A stretch of DNA of 11,416 nt from Pseudomonadota bacterium (lineage in GTDB: Bacteria; Desulfobacterota; Anaeroferrophillalia; Anaeroferrophillales; Tharpellaceae): NCBI GenBank assembly GCA_015486505.1, contig WFRP01000051.1, positions 1 through 11,416 on the forward strand, given 5' to 3'. A model generated the notes under the pieces. The model was not told the origin of the DNA. It did not search any database and saw only the letters and a program-made list of their open reading frames with translations. A program made the position numbers and the translations under genes. The first letter of the stretch is position 1. Each line of letters starts with the position of its first letter. Of the stretch, positions 7,440 to 11,416 are shown piece by piece.

Positions 7440-9260
7440 TTATTTTTTTGCCCACCAGGTCATCAGGCCAAGACCATATTTGGGCAGAATATCAGGCTGG
7501 GCGAATTTATTCCAGTAAGCGATGCGAAAAGTATTGATATGCCAGTGCGGCATAACATAAAAACCCCACTGCAGCACCCGATCGAGCGCCCGGGTACAAT
7601 CTACCAGTGTTTTCCGGTCTTGGGCGTGAATCACCTTTTCCACCAGGGCATCGACCACCGGATCTTTAATCCCGGCGAGATTGCGGCTGCCGGGGATATC
7701 GGCAACTTCCGAAGTCCAGTAATAGCGCTGTTCATTGCCCGGCGAGAGCGATTGCGCGAAATTCCAGACGACCATATCAAAATCAAATTTCCGCACCCGG
7801 TTAAGATACTGGGCCGTATCCACCACCCTGACATCCGTGATAATCCCCAAGCGGGCGAGATTTTTCCTGTAAGGTAAAACGATGCGCTCAAATGCCGGCG
7901 CCGTCAACAGAATTTCCATATGGAACGGACGACCATTTTTATCGACGAGTTTTTTCTGCTTGATTACCCAGCCCGCACTTTTTAAAAGAGCGGCGGCCCG
8001 ACGCAGATTCTGCCGGTTATTGCCCCGGCCGTCCGTGGTCGGCAAATGATAACTGTCCTTGAAAACCTCTGCCGGCAGCTGGTCCGCGAACGGTTTTAAA
8101 ATGGCAATTTCCGCCGGGCTCGGCGGCCCGACGGCCGCCAGTTCCGAATTACTGAAATAGCTTTCAGTACGTTTATATTGACCATAAAAAAGATTTTTGT
8201 TACTCCACTCAAAATCAAAGGCATAGATCAGAGCTTCACGCACCCGGCGGTCCCTGAACAACTCCCGCCGGGTGTTAAAGACAAAGCCCTGCATCCCTTG
8301 AGGGATTGCATGGGGAATCTCTTTTTTAATAATCCGACCGTCCCGAAACTGGGGACCCTTATAGAGGGTCGCCCAGTTTTTGGAGACGTTTTCAAGCCGG
8401 AAATCGTACTCTCCCGCCTTAAAAGCTTCAAGGGCTACGGTCGCATCCCGATAGTAATCAAAGGTTAAAGTGTCAAAATTATTACGGCCCCGGTTAACCG
8501 GCAGGTCAGCGGCCCAATAGTCGGGAACCCGTTCATAGGTGATAGATTTTCCGGGCTTAAAACTTTTCACCCGATAAGGCCCGCTTCCCAGGGGTACGGT
8601 TAAATCGGCATGAGCAAACTTTTTATCCTGCCAGAAATGCCGGGGCAGCACCACCATTTCACCGACAATCAAAGGTAATTCGCCGTTACTGCCATCCTTA
8701 AAAGTAAATTCAACCTGTTCTTTACTCAGCGCCTTAACCCCGGTAACCTCGGAATAGTAACGCTTGTACATGGGCTGGCCTTCGCTAATCAGCAGATTGA
8801 AGGTAAAAACCACGTCATCGGCGGTAATTTTCCGCCCGTCATGAAAACGGGCTTTCGGATTAAGATAGAAAATAACTGAAGCTTTATCCTCGGCAACCTT
8901 GACCTTCTCGGCAATCAGGCCGTACTGACTGAAAGGCTCATCTTCTGATTTTGCCATCAGGGAGTCATAAATCAGGCCGGTCCCCGCCGCGGAAACCCCT
9001 TTCAGGATAAAATCGTTAAACGTATCAAAGGTCCCGATCGCCGCCCGGCGCAGGGTGCCGCCTTTAGGGGCCTGCGGATTAACATAGTCAAAATGAGTAA
9101 AATCTGCCGGATATTTGAGTTCACCATAGAGAGATAAACCATATTGCGGCAGTTTCGCTGCCGGGCCGGAAAAAGTCGGAAAAACAAGGCATAACTGCAG
9201 AATCAAAGCTGAAAAAACGATAAAAACAATGCGCCGGCAACAAAATAAATTAAATTTCAC
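7440..9260 (-). CDS. yejA: Periplasmic oligopeptide-binding protein YejA (SBP family 5)
   Basis: Extracytoplasmic solute-binding protein of 606 aa that captures peptides for YejBEF. In enterobacteria this system imports oligopeptides including microcin C. A signal peptide is visible: a positive n-region (CCRR at 7-10), a hydrophobic core (11-30) and a probable signal peptidase I site near SGPAA (31-35). There is no good lipobox, so it should be soluble in the periplasm. Family marks are ADFTHFDYVNPQAPKGGTL (52-70) and FHDGRKITADDVVFTFNLL (139-157), the SBP_bac_5 signature. The start is GTG, supported by AAGAGG 6 nt upstream (9272-9267). The 43-bp gap to the hemW stop holds a perfect inverted repeat. 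Confidence 0.95.
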   Translation of the reverse strand: MKFNLFCCRRIVFIVFSALILQLCLVFPTFSGPAAKLPQYGLSLYGELKYPADFTHFDYVNPQAPKGGTLRRAAIGTFDTFNDFILKGVSAAGTGLIYDSLMAKSEDEPFSQYGLIAEKVKVAEDKASVIFYLNPKARFHDGRKITADDVVFTFNLLISEGQPMYKRYYSEVTGVKALSKEQVEFTFKDGSNGELPLIVGEMVVLPRHFWQDKKFAHADLTVPLGSGPYRVKSFKPGKSITYERVPDYWAADLPVNRGRNNFDTLTFDYYRDATVALEAFKAGEYDFRLENVSKNWATLYKGPQFRDGRIIKKEIPHAIPQGMQGFVFNTRRELFRDRRVREALIYAFDFEWSNKNLFYGQYKRTESYFSNSELAAVGPPSPAEIAILKPFADQLPAEVFKDSYHLPTTDGRGNNRQNLRRAAALLKSAGWVIKQKKLVDKNGRPFHMEILLTAPAFERIVLPYRKNLARLGIITDVRVVDTAQYLNRVRKFDFDMVVWNFAQSLSPGNEQRYYWTSEVADIPGSRNLAGIKDPVVDALVEKVIHAQDRKTLVDCTRALDRVLQWGFYVMPHWHINTFRIAYWNKFAQPDILPKYGLGLMTWWAKK

Positions 9261-9283
9261 AAATAACCTCTTGAAAAAAGTTC

Positions 9284-9307
9284 GTAACTGTTCAGTTGAA
9301 CAGTCAC
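9284..9307. promoter_or_regulatory. Perfect 8-bp inverted repeat between hemW and yejA
   Basis: ACTGTTCA (9287-9294), GT, TGAACAGT (9297-9304) is a perfect palindrome whose edge coincides with the last base of the hemW stop codon. On the minus strand it can form a hairpin followed, after seven bases, by TTTTTT, so it may act as a weak terminator or attenuator, or as an operator, before yejA. Its outer sequence GTAACTGTTCAG (9284-9295) matches the MITE-like element end GTAACTATTCAG at 11 of 12 positions, so it may instead be a remnant of that family. The function is not settled. Confidence 0.5.
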
Positions 9308-10551
9308 AAAAGATGATTGATAATCGTATCGGTCAAACAGAGGCCGGAATCGGTTATTCGTAATCTGTTTTTATCAATTACCAGCAGCCCTTCAGCGCAC
9401 AGGAGCCGGGCTTTGCTGATAAGCCGGTCAACCTTCTTATAGCCATATTCATTTTCAAGGCAGGCAAGATCCAGCCCCTTCCGCAGTCTTAAGCCCAACA
9501 TCAGGGCTTCGGAAAATGAACTTTCGTCGCTGACAAACTCTTGTTCACTCCAGCTCTCAGTATTACAATCTTCATTTACAGAGATAAAACCAGGCTGTTG
9601 CAGCTCCTGCATATAGAGATAAGGGTCACCGGTATTACGATAACGCTCAACCCGGTGGGCGGCAGTTTCAGGACAATGCCGGCCGCCGCAGGCGCCGGCG
9701 CCGAGACCGATAAAATCTTTAAGCTGCCAATAAGCCAGATTATGCCGGGACTGCAGGCTCAGGCTCCGGGCGAAATTAGATACTTCATATCGGTAGAGCC
9801 CGGCCTTGTCAAGATTATCTTCCAATAAAGCCATCATTTCAAGTTGCGAATCTTCATCAACCGGCGGCAAATTACCGGCGGCGACCGCTTTTGTCAGTTG
9901 ACAACCAGGTTCAAGGGAGAGGGTGTAGGCTGAAACATGCTCGGGGCTCAGTGCGGTCAAGGATTGCAGATCGAAAAGCAGGTCGGCTATTATCTGACCC
10001 GGCCAGGCATAGATCAGATCAAGGCTTAAATTTTCAACTTTTGCCTGTCTTAAAACGGCAACCGCCCGCCCAATCTGCGCCGCACTATGCCGCCGGCCCA
10101 GCAGCCGCAAACCGACAGGCGAAAAAGTTTGCGCCCCAAGACTTATCCGATTAATTCCGGCCGCCAGATAGCCGGTAATTTTCGCGATCTCAATATCGGC
10201 CGGATTCGCTTCCAGGGTTAATTCCGGATCAACAACAAAACCAATCTTGTCAGCAAAAAAATCAATAATTTCAGCAAAAAAATCCACCGAAAAGAGTGAC
10301 GGGGTTCCGCCCCCGAAATAGAGGGTCTCCAGGGGCGCTATGGTTTCCCGCCGACAGTTCCGCCGAAACCTGAATTCCCTTAAAAGGGCCGCCAGGTACT
10401 CTTTTTCCGGCACCTCATTCACGGCAACCGAGGGAAAAGCACAGTAACTACAGCGGGAAAGACAAAAAGGAAGATGGACATAAAGATGGGCCGGAGAGCT
10501 TTTTTCAAGTGCCAGACCGACCCTTTTTGTAATTAATTTATGATATTTCAT
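9304..10551 (-). CDS. hemW: Radical SAM heme chaperone HemW (HemN-like)
   Basis: Radical SAM protein of 415 aa. HemW binds heme and is thought to insert it into respiratory proteins; it is often misannotated as coproporphyrinogen III oxidase. The 4Fe-4S/SAM motif is CLSRCSYC (Cys30, Cys34, Cys37, the CX3CX2C spacing). GGGTPS (80-85), the ELTLEANP strand (about 110) and RISLGAQTF (about 135) are standard for the family. HNLAYW (270-275) fits the HNxxYW motif that marks HemW and is absent from true HemN. The C-terminal region ends in the usual ITDSGLCL segment; a polar acidic stretch (about 325-345) makes it somewhat longer than the usual 380 or so residues. The ATG at 10551 is chosen; a TTG just before it (10554) would be better spaced from GGAAG (10569-10565). 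Its position 43 bp before yejA allows co-transcription, but no functional link is evident. Confidence 0.93.
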   Translation of the reverse strand: MKYHKLITKRVGLALEKSSPAHLYVHLPFCLSRCSYCAFPSVAVNEVPEKEYLAALLREFRFRRNCRRETIAPLETLYFGGGTPSLFSVDFFAEIIDFFADKIGFVVDPELTLEANPADIEIAKITGYLAAGINRISLGAQTFSPVGLRLLGRRHSAAQIGRAVAVLRQAKVENLSLDLIYAWPGQIIADLLFDLQSLTALSPEHVSAYTLSLEPGCQLTKAVAAGNLPPVDEDSQLEMMALLEDNLDKAGLYRYEVSNFARSLSLQSRHNLAYWQLKDFIGLGAGACGGRHCPETAAHRVERYRNTGDPYLYMQELQQPGFISVNEDCNTESWSEQEFVSDESSFSEALMLGLRLRKGLDLACLENEYGYKKVDRLISKARLLCAEGLLVIDKNRLRITDSGLCLTDTIINHLL

Positions 10552-10554
10552 CAA

Positions 10555-10870
10555 ATGATTGCAACTTCCAGGTTAAACTGCTTTTCTGCCAAAAGCCTCT
10601 CACGGGTGCCGAGATACACAAACAAAAAACGGGCGACCGTTCCCGGTCAAATTTACCCGATTGTTCGCTGCGGCTTTTCACCCATTTGTATGTAAGAATT
10701 GCTGAGAAAATGGTTTGATTGAGCGCCATTTAGTGGAAGTGTGTTCAACTTGCCGGAGGTCATAATTTTTTTGGAGATTCAACCACAGGGCCGGAATAAG
10801 TATCAAATGCGCGTGATAAACGGACAGGCAAGCTGTTGTCTAAATCTGCCGGACAATTTCAAAAAATAGG
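10555..10870. other. Gene-free stretch upstream of hemW
   Basis: About 315 bp without a credible coding region; the only open frame of note, a 63-codon one overlapping the hemW start, has no family features. I could not find a convincing sigma-70 promoter for hemW by eye. The stretch holds the small hairpin at 10624-10648 and otherwise shows nothing I recognise. Confidence 0.5.
10624..10648 (-). terminator. Possible short hairpin terminator or attenuator before hemW
   Basis: On the minus strand GACCG-GGAA-CGGTC forms a 5-bp stem closed by a GNRA-type loop (10648-10635), followed by GCCCG and TTTTTT (10629-10624). The stem is short and the U-tract lies five bases away, so this is weak. It could end the transcript of the upstream winged-helix gene or attenuate reading into hemW about 70 bp further on. 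Confidence 0.3.
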
Positions 10871-11167
10871 TTATGTGTTTTTTTCTTCATCATAAGCTAC
10901 ATAAATAGTACCTTTCCCTTTCCCAACACTTTTGACAGCTTTCTCCTTTTTCATATATTGCAAATCTTTCTTAATAGTATGGATGTTAAACTCAGTGAAC
11001 CTTTTTGCGATATCCGACACCTTAACTGGCTGATTATCTTCAATATACTCTTTTATAATTTTTTGTCGTTCTGACAAATATCCACCTTTTGACCTAAAAA
11101 TTTCATATTTAACATCTAATTTCAGCGTCAACTCTTTTAGTACCTTACAGGTTATTTTCTGCACCAA
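10871..11167 (-). CDS. Small winged helix-turn-helix protein, possibly a truncated C-terminal fragment
   Basis: The 98-codon frame encodes a winged helix-turn-helix: LSERQKIIKEYIEDNQ (31-46), the VSDIAKRF and IHTIKKDLQYM helices (about 50-70) and a wing with VGKGKGTIYVA (81-91). This fold is found in DeoR-type regulators and as the C-terminal domain of larger Fic or AlbA_2/RecG-like proteins, where the ending GKGxGTxY is frequent; the gene may be the surviving tail of such a protein. The frame opens with TTG inside the structured repeat, with no Shine-Dalgarno. A second TTG at 11077 is preceded by AAAGG with a 7-nt spacer and would give a 68-aa protein that still has the whole domain. Base composition is clearly more AT-rich than the operon, which suggests separate acquisition. 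Function unknown. Confidence 0.6.
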   Translation of the reverse strand: MVQKITCKVLKELTLKLDVKYEIFRSKGGYLSERQKIIKEYIEDNQPVKVSDIAKRFTEFNIHTIKKDLQYMKKEKAVKSVGKGKGTIYVAYDEEKNT

Positions 11168-11416
11168 AAAACAAGATTTAATAATCAGAAAATGTTCTGA
11201 TAAGAGTACTTATTTGCGGGCCGAAAAAGCCCTGTTTGGGTTGCGGGATTTGTTCCCGCATTAGTGCCTTACAGGTTATTTTCTTGTTTTAAAACAAGAA
11301 AATGTTCTGATAAGAGCACTTATTTGCGGGCCGCAAGGCCCTGTTTGGGTTGCGGGAGTTGTTCCCGCATTAGTACCTTACAGGTTATTTTCTTGTTTTT
11401 TTCGACAGCTTTTTTC
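11136..11416 (-). repeat. Three-hairpin repeat array, right copy (inverted relative to the left)
   Basis: Unit starts (TAG before the TACC or TGCC motif) lie at 11138, 11262 and 11371, so the units are 124 bp, 109 bp and a partial copy. The first unit matches the left array over 88 bp without a mismatch (11136-11223 against 224-137, reverse complement). The second unit has a compact H1: a perfect 26-bp palindrome at 11278-11303 inside a longer imperfect stem (11263-11320). The third unit breaks off at the centre of that palindrome (about 11399) and runs into unrelated T-rich sequence. The array overlaps the 5' end of the winged-helix frame. Confidence 0.9.

Noticed and set aside
9304..10551. 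Oxygen-independent coproporphyrinogen III oxidase (HemN)
   Set aside because: The protein has the HNxxYW motif and the shorter length of HemW, and lacks the longer N-terminal region of true HemN.
10538..10729. Minus-strand frame of 63 codons upstream of hemW
   Set aside because: It overlaps the hemW start in another frame, contains the small hairpin and U-tract, and resembles no known family.
11136..11416. Integron attC sites with a captured cassette gene
   Set aside because: Long imperfect hairpins with bulges next to a small AT-rich gene recall attC, but the RYYYAAC and GTTRRRY core boxes are not at the stem ends and no integrase is present.

Overview
The window reads as one Gram-negative bacterial operon in an island of structured repeats. 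An exported oligopeptide-binding protein, two inner-membrane permeases and a membrane-anchored hybrid histidine kinase point to a diderm. The AHDFNNLL-type hybrid kinase and the moderately GC-rich codon use lean towards Desulfobacterota or a related group, but this is a weak taxonomic call.

Layout, left to right. Positions 1-224 hold nearly two copies of a 123-bp tandem repeat made of three hairpins. Positions 230-553 hold an imperfect palindromic intergenic repeat, split by a 240-bp element with perfect terminal inverted repeats and an 18-bp flanking direct repeat, which looks like a non-autonomous (MITE-like) insertion. A rho-independent terminator facing the operon lies at 616-650. All real genes are on the minus strand. 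In transcription order they are hemW (10551-9304), yejA (9260-7440), yejB (7433-6333), yejE (6333-5278), yejF (5277-3673) and a Cache/HAMP/PAS hybrid histidine kinase (3663-763). Gaps from yejA onward are between a 1-base overlap and 9 bases, so yejABEF plus the kinase is almost certainly one transcript ending at the terminator; hemW may belong to it too. Upstream of hemW are about 315 bp without a gene, then a small AT-rich winged-helix gene whose 5' end is fused to the repeat, then 2.3 copies of the same three-hairpin repeat in inverted orientation up to the end of the window.

How the genes may work together: YejA captures peptides in the periplasm, YejB and YejE form the channel, and YejF supplies both ATPase domains. 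The kinase could sense an extracytoplasmic ligand related to the transport, but no output response regulator is present. HemW is probably only a neighbour.

The most unusual content is the repeat system. The copies nearest the core are identical over 88 bp in inverted orientation at the two ends of the window. All three hairpins keep their stems while their loops vary, and one stem shows a compensatory A-T to G-C change. Each 123-bp unit is exactly 41 codons with a single in-frame stop. Because both window ends lie inside this repeat, a contig broken at repeats is a plausible alternative to a real repeat-bounded segment.
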